The position numbers and the translations under genes are program-made. Below are positions 1 to 7,923 of a DNA stretch of 48,016 nt, piece after piece. This stretch comes from Cryptomeria japonica. Lineage: Eukaryota; Streptophyta; Pinopsida; Cupressales; Cupressaceae. The notes beneath the pieces are model-generated. The model was given only the letters and a program-made list of their open reading frames with translations, had not been told where the DNA came from and searched no databases. The stretch is taken from contig NW_026729165.1 of assembly GCF_030272615.1 (NCBI RefSeq), positions 115,001-163,016 on the forward strand, read 5' to 3'. Position 1 is the first letter of the stretch. Each line of letters begins with the position of its first letter.

Positions 1-211
1 CCTTTTCTGGAAATTAGTGAAGGCAGCGCATCAAAGGTGCGCACCTCGCTGCCCACCTTGGTGTGCTCTGAGGTGCGCACCCGGGAGCGCTACGAAGTGT
101 GCTCCAAGGTGCGGCGTGCACGTTGTCGGAGCCCGGTTTGCCCCGGGTGCGCACCTCGCCTGCACCTTGGCCAGGGTGGGCACCTTGGCTGGGTTTGCCC
201 AGGGTGCGCTC

Positions 212-292
212 CGAAGCGGGGTTACTGGAGCGCCCCCTCTTTTTTTGTCAGAGCGTTTGGTGGGGTTTCTCGCATTGGCTCTTCCCAGGCCC
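212..292. repeat. GAAGCGGGGTTA / CGCATTGGCTCTTCC sub-element
   Basis: A sub-element of about 80 bp, distinct from the surrounding G+C-rich subrepeats: GAAGCGGGGTTA, then GGAGCGCC, a T7 run with GTC, and TTTGGTGGGGTTTCTCGC ending in ATTGGCTCTTCC. Four copies occur per unit, at about 212-292, 5311-5393, 5779-5861 and 7662-7744 in copy 1. They form two subtypes: TTACTGG/CCCAGG (212, 5779) and TTATTGG/CCGAGG (5311, 7662). The minus strand reads AGCCAATG, a CCAAT core. No function is assigned. Confidence 0.8.
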
Positions 293-440
293 GGTTGTTG
301 GGTGCGCTCCCACCCTGGCGCGCGCGAAGTTGGAAGTTGGGTTAATTGCCCGGGCGCGCACCTTCGCCAGGGTGGGCACCTTGGTGCGCACACCTTGGCT
401 GGGCTGCGCACCAGGGCGGGCTCAAGATGGCACCAGCATT

Positions 441-532
441 CCCTTTTTCTCACTATCTTTCAAAACGGAAATTTTAAAATCTCATTTTTTTTTTGCCTTT
501 TATGGAAATTAGTGAAGGCATCGCATCAAAGG
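441..532. repeat. AT-rich box (typical copy)
   Basis: A segment of about 90 bp: CACTATCTTTCAAAACGG, then the palindrome TTTTAAAA, a T8-T10 run, GCCTTTT, and GGAAATTAGTGAAGGCA leading into GCATCAAAGGTGCGCA. It is usually preceded by CTCAAGATGGCACC. Eleven boxes occur per unit. In copy 1 they lie at about 441, 1519 (truncated), 2210 (divergent), 4171, 4691, 5046, 5515, 6011, 6763, 7396 and 7866 (running into copy 2). Each starts a new block of G+C-rich subrepeats, so box plus array forms a second-order repeat of about 360-1070 bp. I do not recognise the family and no function is established. The low-melting tract could act in nucleosome exclusion or DNA unwinding, which is inference only. Confidence 0.9.
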
Positions 533-609
533 TGCGCACCTCGCTGCCCACCTTGGTGTGCTCCGAGGTGCCCACCACGGTGCGCAACGCCGGTGCGAAC
601 CCGGGAGCG

Positions 610-1500
610 CCCCGATGTGTGCTCCAAGGTGCGGCGTGCACGAAGTCGGACCCCGGTTTGCCCCGGGTGCGCACCTCGCGTGCACCTTGGTGCGCACACC
701 TTGGCTGGGTTGCGCGGCCTGGTGGGCACCATGGTGCGCACCAAGGAGCGCTCCGAAGTGTGCTCCAAGGTGCGGCGTGCACGAAGTCGGAGCCCGGTTT
801 GCCCCGGGTACGCACCTCGCGTGCACCTTCGCCGGGGTGGGCACCTCGGCTGGGTTGCGCGCCCTGGTGCGCACCAAGGAGCGCTCCGAAGTGTGCTCCA
901 AGGTGCGGCGTGCACGAAGTCGGAGCCCGGTTTGCCCCGGGTGCGCACCTTCGCCGCGGTGCGCACCATGGCGTGCACGAAGTCGGAGCCCGGTTTGCCC
1001 CGGGTGCGCACCTCGCGTGCACCTTCGGCGGGGTTGCGCGCCCTGGTGGGCACCATGGTGCGCACCAAGGAGCGCTCCGAAGTGTGCTCCAAGGTGCGGC
1101 GTGCACGAAGTCGGAGCCCGGTTTGCCCCGGGTGCGCACCTCGCGTGCACCTTCGGCGGGGTTGCGCGCCCTGGTGGGCACCATGGTGCGCACCAAGGAG
1201 CGCTCCGAAGTGTGCTCCAAGGTGCGGCGTGCACGAAGTCGGAGCCCGGTTTGCCCCGGGTGCGCACCTCGCGTGCACCTTCGCCGCGGTGGGCACCATG
1301 GCGTGCACGAAGTCGGAGCCCGGTTTGCCCCGGGTGCGCACCTCGCGTGCACCTTCGCCGGGGTGGGCACCTCGGCTGGGTTGCGCGCCCTGGTGCGCAC
1401 CAAGGAGCGCTCCGAAGTGTGCTCCAAGGTGCGGCGTGCACGAAGTCGGAGCCCGGTTTGCCCCGGGTGCGCACCTCGCGTGCACCTTCGCCAGGGTGGG
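610..1500. repeat. ~130-bp G+C-rich subrepeat array
   Basis: Tandem subrepeats sharing GCACCAAGGAGCGCTCCGAA, then GTGTGCTCCAAGGTGCGGCG, TGCACGAAGTCGGAGCCCGG and TTTGCCCCGGGTGCGCACC. The CCAAGGAGCG anchor falls at 741, 874, 1065, 1193 and 1400. The spacings are about 130 bp, or 190-207 bp where an extra ~70-bp partial unit (CACCATGGCGTGCACGAAG) is inserted. The palindromes GGTGCGCACC, GCACCATGGTGC, CCCGGG and GTGCAC are frequent. The open frames here exist because the repeats lack stop codons. The same family fills most of 4270-7900. Confidence 0.92.
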
Positions 1501-1518
1501 CACCTCGGTGCGCACACC

Positions 1519-1571
1519 TTCTCAATGTTTTCTTGCCTTTTCTGGAAATTGGTGAAGGCAGCGCATCAAAG
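1519..1571. repeat. AT-rich box, truncated
   Basis: This copy lacks the CACTATCTTTCAAAACGG and TTTTAAAA half. TCTCAATGTTTTCTTGCCTT leads directly into TTCTGGAAATTGGTGAAGGC and GCATCAAAGG. The GGTGAAGG spelling (others AGTGAAGG) identifies this box in every unit. It separates the ~130-bp array from the different subrepeat type at 1581-2209. Confidence 0.85.
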
Positions 1572-1580
1572 GTGCGCACC

Positions 1581-2209
1581 TCGGTGTGCTCCGAGGTGCG
1601 AACCCGAGAGCGCTCCGAGGTGCCCACGAAGTCGAAAGTCGGGTTAATTGCATTGTTTTCCCCGGGTGCGCTCCGAGGTGCGCAACATCGGCGCGCACCA
1701 AGGAGGGCTCCGAAGTGTGCTCCAAGGTGCGCACGATGGCGTGCACCTCTGGTGCGCACGATTCGGAGCTCGGTTTGACCGGGGTGCGCACACCTTGGCT
1801 GGGTTGCGCACCTTTTGTGCGCTCCAAGGTGCGCACGAAGTCGGAGCTCGGTTTGCCCCGGGTGCGCACCTTCGCCAGGGTGCGCACCTTGATGCGCACG
1901 CCTTGGCTGGGCTGCGCACCTTGGTGGGCGCCATGGTGCGCACCTTTCGTGCGCTCCAAGGTGCGCACGAAGTCGGAGCTCGGTTTGCCCCGGGTGCGCA
2001 CCTTGGTGGGCGCCATGGTGCACTCCGAGGTGCCCAAGATTGGTGCGCACCAAGGAGCGCTCCGAAGTGCGCTCCAAGGTGCGCGCGAAGTCGAAAGTTG
2101 GGTTAATTGTCCGGTTTGCCTCGGGTGCGCACCTTGCGTGCACCTTCGCCAGGGTGGGCGCCTTGGTGCGCACACCTTGGCTGGGCTGCGCACACCTTGG
2201 CACCCGCGT
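1581..2209. repeat. GAGCTCGG-type subrepeat block
   Basis: A diverged subrepeat type that uses GAAGTCGGAGCTCGGTTTG instead of the GAGCCCGG form, together with GGTGGGCGCCATGGTGC, CTCCAAGGTGCGCACG and two GTCGAAAGT-GGGTTAATTG segments (about 1630 and 2090). It occurs once per unit, only in this place between the 5S gene and the main array. It looks like an older or independently evolved branch of the same repeat family. No gene is seen. Confidence 0.8.
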
Positions 2210-2314
2210 TTCCTTCATTTTAAATTTTTTTTTTTTACAATCTCTCAAGTGGGAAATTCTATAATCTCAACTTTTTTTGCCTTTTCAGGAAACTTTTGAA
2301 TGGAGCGCATCATT
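2210..2314. repeat. AT-rich box, divergent copy nearest the 5S 3' flank
   Basis: Recognisably related to the other AT boxes (TTTTAAA, long T run, GGGAAATTCTATAATCTC, T7, GCCTTTTC, GCGCATCA) but strongly diverged, with CAGGAAACTTTTGAATGG in place of CTGGAAATTAGTGAAGG. It marks the left edge of the 5S downstream flank. T7-GCCTTTTCAG looks like a polypyrimidine tract plus AG, but no transcript is known here. Confidence 0.75.
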
Positions 2315-2724
2315 GGTGCGCTCCGAAGTGTGCTCCAAAGCTCTCTCCAGCTGCGTGCACCTGCCCCGGCCGCGCACCCGGCCCCGCCCAGCTTCGCTCA
2401 CCTGTCCCGGGCGTCTGGTGCGGAACCTTAGAGTAAGAAACATCACCGTGCACCTTGGCCAACGTGCGCGACTCGACCGAGCGCGCACTGGCCGAGGTGC
2501 ACACCGATTTCACCTGGGTGCGCGCGCAGCACCTCGGGCGCACCGGGGTGCGCGCACAACGCCCGGGTTGCACCGTGGCCTGTGTGCTCGGGGCGCCTCG
2601 GGTGCGCGCTCGGTGTCGCCCCCGCGCGCGCGGTAGTGCGGGCAGCGCACCCCGGCCCGGCCCGGCCCCGACGAGAACGCAAACGGGCAAAAGGTTTATT
2701 CAAATAGCATTGCGACGCCCGGCG
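2315..2724. other. 5S downstream (3') flank
   Basis: A non-coding, mostly single-copy part of the unit, downstream of the leftward-transcribed 5S gene. It is G+C-rich, with (CG)5 at 2623-2632 and a four-tract G-quadruplex motif on the minus strand at 2650-2669 (tracts 4-3-3-4, CC loops). The 30-40 bp next to the terminator are less G+C-rich and include CAAAAGGTTTATTCAAATAG. The open frames across it have no recognisable domain. Confidence 0.7.
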
Positions 2725-2737
2725 AAAAACTAAAAAA
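2725..2737 (-). terminator. Pol III terminator of 5S copy 1
   Basis: On the minus strand, T6 (2732-2737) follows the last 5S base directly, then AG and a second T5 run (2725-2729). A T-run of four or more on the non-template strand is the standard Pol III termination signal. The second run may serve as a back-up. The arrangement is conserved in all six units. Confidence 0.92.
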
Positions 2738-2855
2738 GGGTGCAACACCGGGACTTCCCGGGAGGTCACCCATCCCAGTACTACTCCGGCCCAAGCGCGC
2801 TTAACTGCGGAGTTCTGATGGGATCCGGTGCACTAACGCTGGTATGATCGCACCC
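2738..2855 (-). rRNA. 5S rRNA: 5S ribosomal RNA, copy 1
   Basis: A 118-nt gene for the 5S RNA of the large ribosomal subunit, transcribed leftward by Pol III. Read on minus it starts GGGTGCGATCATACCAGCG and ends GGTGTTGCACCC. The 5' GGGTGC pairs with the 3' GCACCC to close helix I. It has the plant 5S landmarks GCACCGGATCCCATCAGAAC, GTTAAGCGCGCTTGGGC, GTAGTACTGGGATGGGTGAC and CCTCCCGGGAAGTCC. Length fits the 118-121 nt usual in plants, allowing for 3' U residues from the terminator. Compared with common angiosperm 5S it has CGGAGTAGTACTGGG and CCCGGGAAGTCCCGG where T- or A-containing forms are usual. The changes keep pairing (CCCGGGA/TCCCGG), which argues for a functional gene. All six copies look identical. 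The very long spacer is the unusual feature. Confidence 0.98.
2759..2806 (-). promoter_or_regulatory. Internal control region (A box, IE, C box) of 5S copy 1
   Basis: Placed by RNA numbering. The A box is nt 50-64 (2792-2806, AGTTAAGCGCGCTTG), the intermediate element nt 67-72 (2784-2789, CCGGAG), and the C box nt 80-97 (2759-2776, GGGATGGGTGACCTCCCG). In the 5S system these bind TFIIIA, which recruits TFIIIC and TFIIIB. The A and C boxes match plant consensus. The IE differs from the common GCGAGA/GCGAGAG form. The same boxes occur in the other five copies. Confidence 0.88.
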
Positions 2856-2886
2856 GTTATGAGCTTGTCGCAGTGTGTACTTAGCA
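2856..2886 (-). promoter_or_regulatory. 5S upstream promoter region, weak TATA-like element
   Basis: In angiosperm 5S genes a TATA-like box near -28, GC near -12 and C at -1 support initiation. Here C is at -1 (base 2856). TAAGTA lies at -28 to -23 as a poor TATA match, and the nearest GC steps are at -16/-15 and -9/-8, not -12. The segment is identical in all units. The function is inferred from position only. Confidence 0.5.
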
Positions 2887-3259
2887 AACCGCGACCCACG
2901 TGCGAATCCACCCCGGCCACCCACCCCCGTCGAGGTGCACACCCTCCCTCGCGAAGTGCGCCCCGTTCGCCAAGTGTGAGCCCTGCCCGGGTGCGCGCAC
3001 CTTGCTAGGGCGTCGGGTGTGCACCCGGCCCGGCCTACGTGCGTGCACCTGGAGGGGGCGTCGTGTGCGTGCAGTGTCCCGTCTGCAACGCGGTGCCCAC
3101 ACACCACCTCGGGCGCAACGACCTGCGCTCACATGTGGGCCGAGTGCACCTTGGTGCATGTTCGGGGCGCCTCGGGTGCACGCTCGATCTTGCCCCGGTG
3201 CACCAAGGCGCTCGGTTTGCCCCGGGTGCGCACTTGGTGCAAGGTGGGCACCCAAAATA
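2887..3259. other. G+C-rich 5' flank of 5S copy 1
   Basis: A non-coding stretch upstream of the 5S promoter. It has a CACGTG hexamer at 2897-2902 (about 42-47 bp upstream of the start) and several GGTGCACC/GTGCAC motifs related to those of the arrays but not arranged in tandem. No RNA gene or convincing coding frame was seen. CACGTG may be chance, as no factor is known to use it for 5S. Confidence 0.6.
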
Positions 3260-3587
3260 GGGATCAAGCACCAAAACACAAGTTTCGGGATGCAAAATGG
3301 GACCCAAGGACCACAAATGCGTTCCAAGACCCATGATGGGTCCACGAGAACAAAAATGTGTTCCGAGACTTAATAAACAAATATTGGGTTTTAGGAGAAG
3401 AAACATGCTCTGATGCCCAAAACGAGAATCGACCCCGAAAAGGCCACAGGCCAAAAGTGGGATGCGAGACAAAAAAAAATGGGACCCGAGGACCAAAATT
3501 GGGTTCCCAGGTCGAAGACAGGGCAACCGGACAAGAAACGACCTCTAAGGCTCGAAATGAGTCCCGACGACTAAAACTTGACAAGAA
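3260..3587. repeat. Degenerate 39-40-bp tandem repeat block
   Basis: An A-rich, low-G+C block. Units begin with GGG (or GTCCC) and fall at 3260, 3299, 3338, 3386, 3481, 3521 and 3561, mostly 39-40 bp apart. Shared features are GGGACCC-AGGACCA, AAAAT and GTTCC. Conservation within a block is low, so these are old repeats. The same block is almost unchanged between units. A minus-strand open frame across it shows a 13-residue periodicity (LGTHF...GPI), which is a translation of the 39-bp period and not a protein. Confidence 0.8.
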
Positions 3588-4110
3588 GCACCCATCAGGC
3601 ACCCAACTCGACACCCATGGGATGCCGACCCACCCGGGCTTCCACCTAGCACACCTTGGCACCCACCCACCCTCGCACCCAACCTCGCACCCAACTTAGC
3701 ACCTTTGAACCCACATTGGCACTCACCCTGACCCTGGCACCTTGGAACCCACATTGGCACTCACCTTGACCCTGGCACCCACCTTTGCACTCACCTTGGG
3801 ACCCACCCTGGCTCCCACCTCGGCACCCACCCAGACACCCACCTTGGTTCCTTGGCACCCACCTTGGATCCTTGGCACCCACCCCGACACCCACCTTGGC
3901 ACGCAACTTGGCTACTTGCCACCCACCTTGGCTCCTTGACGCCCACCCCGACAACCACCCCGTGACCTACCCTGGCTAGGGTTGGTGCACACCCACCCTG
4001 GTGCCCACCTTGGCACCCACCCTATGACCCACCTTGGCACGCACCTTAGTACCCACCCCGTTACCCACCCTAGGACCCACCCCGTGACCCACCTTGGCCA
4101 GGGTGGGTGC
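3588..4110. repeat. CACCC/CCTTGG minisatellite
   Basis: A short-period repeat of GGCACCCACCTTGGCACCCA-type units with variants CACTCACC, GACCCACC and TGGATCC. Plus is strongly C-rich and minus G-rich. Seven C tracts at 4052-4090 give an intramolecular G-quadruplex motif on minus. The block ends in a 22-bp near-palindrome centred on TTGGCCA (4087-4108), then the G+C-rich array resumes. It is not a telomere repeat. Its right end is about 1.25 kb upstream of the 5S start. Confidence 0.88.
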
Positions 4111-7100
4111 CTTGGTGCGCACAACTTGCCTGGGCTGCACACCAGGGCGGGCTCAAGATGGCACCCGCGTTCCGTTTTTTTCACTATCTTTCAAAACGGA
4201 AATTTTAAAATCTCATTTTTTTCTTTTTTTTGCCTTTTCTGGAAATTAGTGAAGGCAGCGCATCAAAGGTGCGCAATGCTGGTGCGAACCCGGGAGCGCT
4301 CCGATGTGTGCTCCAAGGTGCGGCGTGCACGAAGTCCGAGCCCGGTTTGCCCCGGGTGCGCACCTCGCGTGCACCTTCGCCGGGGTGAGCACCTTGGCTG
4401 GGTTGCGCGCCCTGGTGCGTACCAAGGAGCGCTCTGAAGTGTGCTCCAAGGTGCGGCGTGCACGAAGTCGGAGCCCGGTTTGCCCCGGGTGTGCACCTCG
4501 GGTGCGCACCTCGCGTGCACCTTCGCTGCGGTGGGCACCTTGGCTGGGTTGCGCGCCTTGGTGGGCACCATGCAGTGCACGAAGTCGGAGCCCGGTTTGC
4601 CCCGGGCGCGCACCTCCGCCAGGGTGGGCACCTTGGTGCGCACAACTTGCCTGGGCTGCGCATCAGGAAGGGCTCAAGATGGCACCCGCGTTCCGTTTTT
4701 TTCACTATCTTTCAGAACGGAAATTTTAAAATATCGTTTTTTTTTGCCTTTTCTGGAAATTAGTGAAGGCAGCGCATCAAAGGTGCGCAACGCTGGTGCG
4801 AACCTGGGAGCGCTCCGATGTGTGCTCCAAGGTGCGGCGTGCACGAAGTCGGAGCCCGGTTTGCCTCGGGTGCGCCCTGGTGGGCACCATGGTGCGCACC
4901 AAGGAGCGCTCCGAAGTGTGCTCCAAGGTGCGGCCTGCACGAAGTCGGAGCCCGGTTTGCCCCGGGTGTGCACCTCGGGTGGGCACCTTGGTGCGCATGC
5001 CTTGCCTGGGCTGCGCACCAGGGCGGGCTCAAGATGGCACCCGCGTTCCTTTTTTTTCACTATCTTTCAAAACGGAAATTTTAAAATCTCATTTTTTTTT
5101 GCCTTTTTCTGGAAATTAGTGAAGGCAGCGCATCAAAGGTGCGCACCTCGCTGCCCACCACGGTGCGCAACGCCGGTGGGCACCCGGGAGTGCTTCGAAG
5201 TGTGCTCCAAGGTGCTGCGTGCACGTTGTCGGAGCCCGGTTTGCCCCGGGTGCGCACCTCGCGTGCACCTTCGTCGGGGTGGGCACCTTGGCTTGGTTTG
5301 CCCCGGCTGCGCTCCGAAGCGGGGTTATTGGAGCGCCGCCTCTTTTTTTGTCGGAGCGTTTGGTGGGGTTTCTCGCATTGGCTCTTCCGAGGCCCGGTTG
5401 CCACCCTGGCGCGCACGAAGTCGGAAGTAGGGTTAATTGCCCGGGTGCGCACCTTTGCCAGGGTGGCACCTTACCTGGGCTGCGCACCAGGGCGGGCTCA
5501 AGATGGCACGCGCGTTCCGTTTTTTTCACTATCTTTCAAAACGGAAATTTTAAAATCTCCTTTTTTTTTTGCCTTTTCTGGAAATTAGTGAAGGCAGCGC
5601 ATCAAAGGTGCGCACCTCGCTGCCCACCTTGGTGTGCTCTGAGGTGCGCACCCGGGAGCGCTACGAAGTGTGCTCCAAGGTGCGGCGTGCACGTTGTCGG
5701 AGCCCGGTTTGCCCCGGGTGCGCACCTCGCCTGCACCTTGGCCGGGGTGGGCACCTTGGCTGGGTTTGCCCAGGGTGCGCTCCGAAGCGGGGTTACTGGA
5801 GCGCCCCCTCTTTTTTTGTCAGAGAGTTTGGTGGGGTTTCTCGCATTGGCTCTTCCCAGGCCCGGTTGTTGGGTGCGCTCCCACCCTGGCGCGCGCGAAG
5901 TTGGAAGTTGGGTTAATTGCCCGGGCGCGCACCTTCGCCAGGGTGGGCACCTTGGTGCGCAAACCTTGGCTGGGCTGCGCACCAGGGCGGGCTCAAGATG
6001 GCACCAGCATTCCCTTTTTCTCACTATCTTTCAAAACGGAAATTTTAAAATCTCGTTTTTTTTTTGCCTTTTATGGAAATTAGTGAAGGCATCGCATCAA
6101 AGGTGCGCACCTCGCTGCCCACCTTGGTGTGCTCCGAGGTGCCCACCACGGTGCGCAACGCCGGTGCGAACCCGGGAGCGCCCCGATGTGTGCTCCAAGG
6201 TGCGGCGTGCACGAAGTCGGACCCCGGTTTGCCCCGGGTGCGCACCTCGCGTGCACCTTGGTGCGCACACCTTGGCTGGGTTGCGCGGCCTGGTGGGCAC
6301 CATGGTGCGCACCAAGGAGCGCTCCGAAGTGTGCTCCAAGGTGCGGCGTGCACGAAGTCGGAGCCCGGTTTGCCCCGGGTGCGCACCTTCGCCGCGGTGG
6401 GCACCATGGCGTGCACGAAGTCGGAGCCCGGTTTGCCCCGGGTGCGCACCTCGCGTGCACCTTCGCCGGGGTGGGCACCTCGGCTGGGTTGCGCGCCCTG
6501 GTGCGCACCAAGGAGCGCTCTGAAGTGTGCTCCAAGGTGCGGCGTGCACGAAGTCGGAGCCCGGTTTGCCCCGGGTGTGCACCTCGCGTGCACCTTCGCT
6601 GCGGTGGGCACCTTGGCTGGGTTGCGCGCCTTGGTGGGCACCATGCAGTGCACGAAGTCGGAGCCCGGTTTGCCCCGGGCGCGCACCTCCGCCAGGGTGG
6701 GCACCTTGGTGCGCACAACTTGCCTGGGCTGCGCACCAGGAAGGGCTCAAGATGGCACCCGCGTTCCGTTTTTTTCACTATCTTTCAGAACGGAAATTTT
6801 AAAATATCGTTTTTTTTTGCCTTTTCTGGAAATTAGTGAAGGCAGCGCATCAAAGGTGCGCAACGCTGGTGCGAACCTGGGAGCGCTCCGATGTGTGCTC
6901 CAAGGTGCGGCGTGCACGAAGTCGGACCCCGGTTTGCCCCGGGTGCGCACCTCGCGTGCACCTTGGTGCGCACACCTTGGCTGGGTTGCGCGCCCTGGTG
7001 GGCACCATGGTGCGCACCAAGGAGCGCTCCGAAGTGTGCTCCAAGGTGCGGCGTGCACGAAGTCGGAGCCCGGTTTGCCCCGGGTGCGCACCTCGCGTGC

Positions 7101-7923
7101 ACCTTCGCCGCGGTGGGCACCATGGCGTGCACGAAGTCGGAGCCCGGTTTGCCCCGGGTGCGCACCTCGCGTGCACCTTCGCCGGGGTGGGCACCTTGGT
7201 GTGCAGACCTTGGCTGGGTTGCGCGCCCTGGTGGGCACCATGGTGCGCACCAAGGAGCGCTCCGAAGTGTGCTCCAAGGTGCGGCCTGCACGAAGTCGGA
7301 GCCCGGTTTGCCCCGGGTGTGCACCTCGGGTGGGCACCTTGGTGCGCATGCCTTGCCTGGGCTGCGCACCAGGGCGGGCTCAAGATGGCACCCGCGTTCC
7401 TTTTTTTTCACTATCTTTCAAAACGGAAATTTTAAAATCTCATTTTTTTTTGCCTTTTTCTGGAAATTAGTGAAGGCAGCGCATCAAAGGTGCGCACCTC
7501 GCTGCCCACCACGGTGCGCAACGCCGGTGGGCACCCGGGAGTGCTTCGAAGTGTGCTCCAAGGTGCTGCGTGCACGTTGTCGGAGCCCGGTTTGCCCCGG
7601 GTGCGCACCTCGCGTGCACCTTCGTCGGGGTGGGCACCTTGGCTGGGTTTGCCCCGGCTGCGCTCCGAAGCGGGGTTATTGGAGCGCCGCCTCTTTTTTT
7701 GTCGGAGCGTTTGGTGGGGTTTCTCGCATTGGCTCTTCCGAGGCCCGGTTGCCACCCTGGCGCGCACGAAGTCGGAAGTAGGGTTAATTGCCCGGGTGCG
7801 CACCTTTGCCAGGGTGGGCACCTTACCTGGGCTGCGCACCAGGGCGGGCTCAAGATGGCACGCGCGTTCCGTTTTTTTCACTATCTTTCAAAACGGAAAT
7901 TTTAAAATCTCCTTTTTTTTTTG
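4111..7923. repeat. Right-hand G+C-rich array with eight AT boxes, copy 1
   Basis: The same subrepeat family as 610-1500, broken by AT boxes at about 4171, 4691, 5046, 5515, 6011, 6763, 7396 and 7866. Box-to-box distances are about 520, 355, 470, 495, 750, 635 and 470 bp. Boxes at 4691 and 6763 share TTTCAGAACGG and ATATCG, and boxes at 5515 and 7866 share ATCTCC, so whole box-plus-array blocks were duplicated, not single boxes. No gene is seen. Confidence 0.9.
5046..6379. repeat. Internal duplication, first arm
   Basis: This segment recurs 2,350-2,352 bp to the right (7396-8731) with very few differences, for example GGCTTGG at 5290 against GGCTGGG at 7641, and AGGGTGGCACC against AGGGTGGGCACC. 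It holds the AT boxes at 5046, 5515 and 6011 and two ATTGGCTCTTCC elements. The arms diverge beyond about 6379/8731, where CGGGTGCGCACCTTCGCCGC faces CGGGTACGCACCTCGCG. Confidence 0.85.

Larger units (their letters stand above)
1..7923. repeat. 5S rDNA repeat unit, copy 1
   Basis: First of six complete tandem units. The sequence at base 1 (CCTTTTCTGGAAATTAG) recurs in phase at 7924, 15847, 23776, 31740, 39664 and 47587. The phase is set by the window start and does not imply a biological boundary. The unit has one 5S gene on minus and about 7.8 kb of spacer. Two bases differ from the later copies: A at 173 and A at 484, where the others have G. No 35S rRNA gene, tRNA or protein gene was recognised in it. 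Confidence 0.97.

Noticed and set aside
2738-2855. 5S-like sequence of a Cassandra-type retroelement
   Set aside because: Cassandra LTRs hold a partial 5S-like region in short elements with paired LTRs, a primer binding site and a polypurine tract. Here the gene is full length, followed by a T6 terminator, and present once per 7.9 kb with no LTR structure.
3541-3575. tRNA-like B box (GGCTCGAAATGAGTCC)
   Set aside because: It does not match the GGTTCGANNCC consensus, and there is no A box or foldable acceptor stem around it.
3264-3662. Minus-strand hydrophobic open frame upstream of 5S that looks membrane-like
   Set aside because: Its 13-residue periodicity is a translation of the 39-bp DNA repeat. 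No start context or known domain is present.
3588-4110. Interstitial telomere repeat
   Set aside because: The period and sequence (CACCC/CCTTGG) do not match TTTAGGG or its variants.
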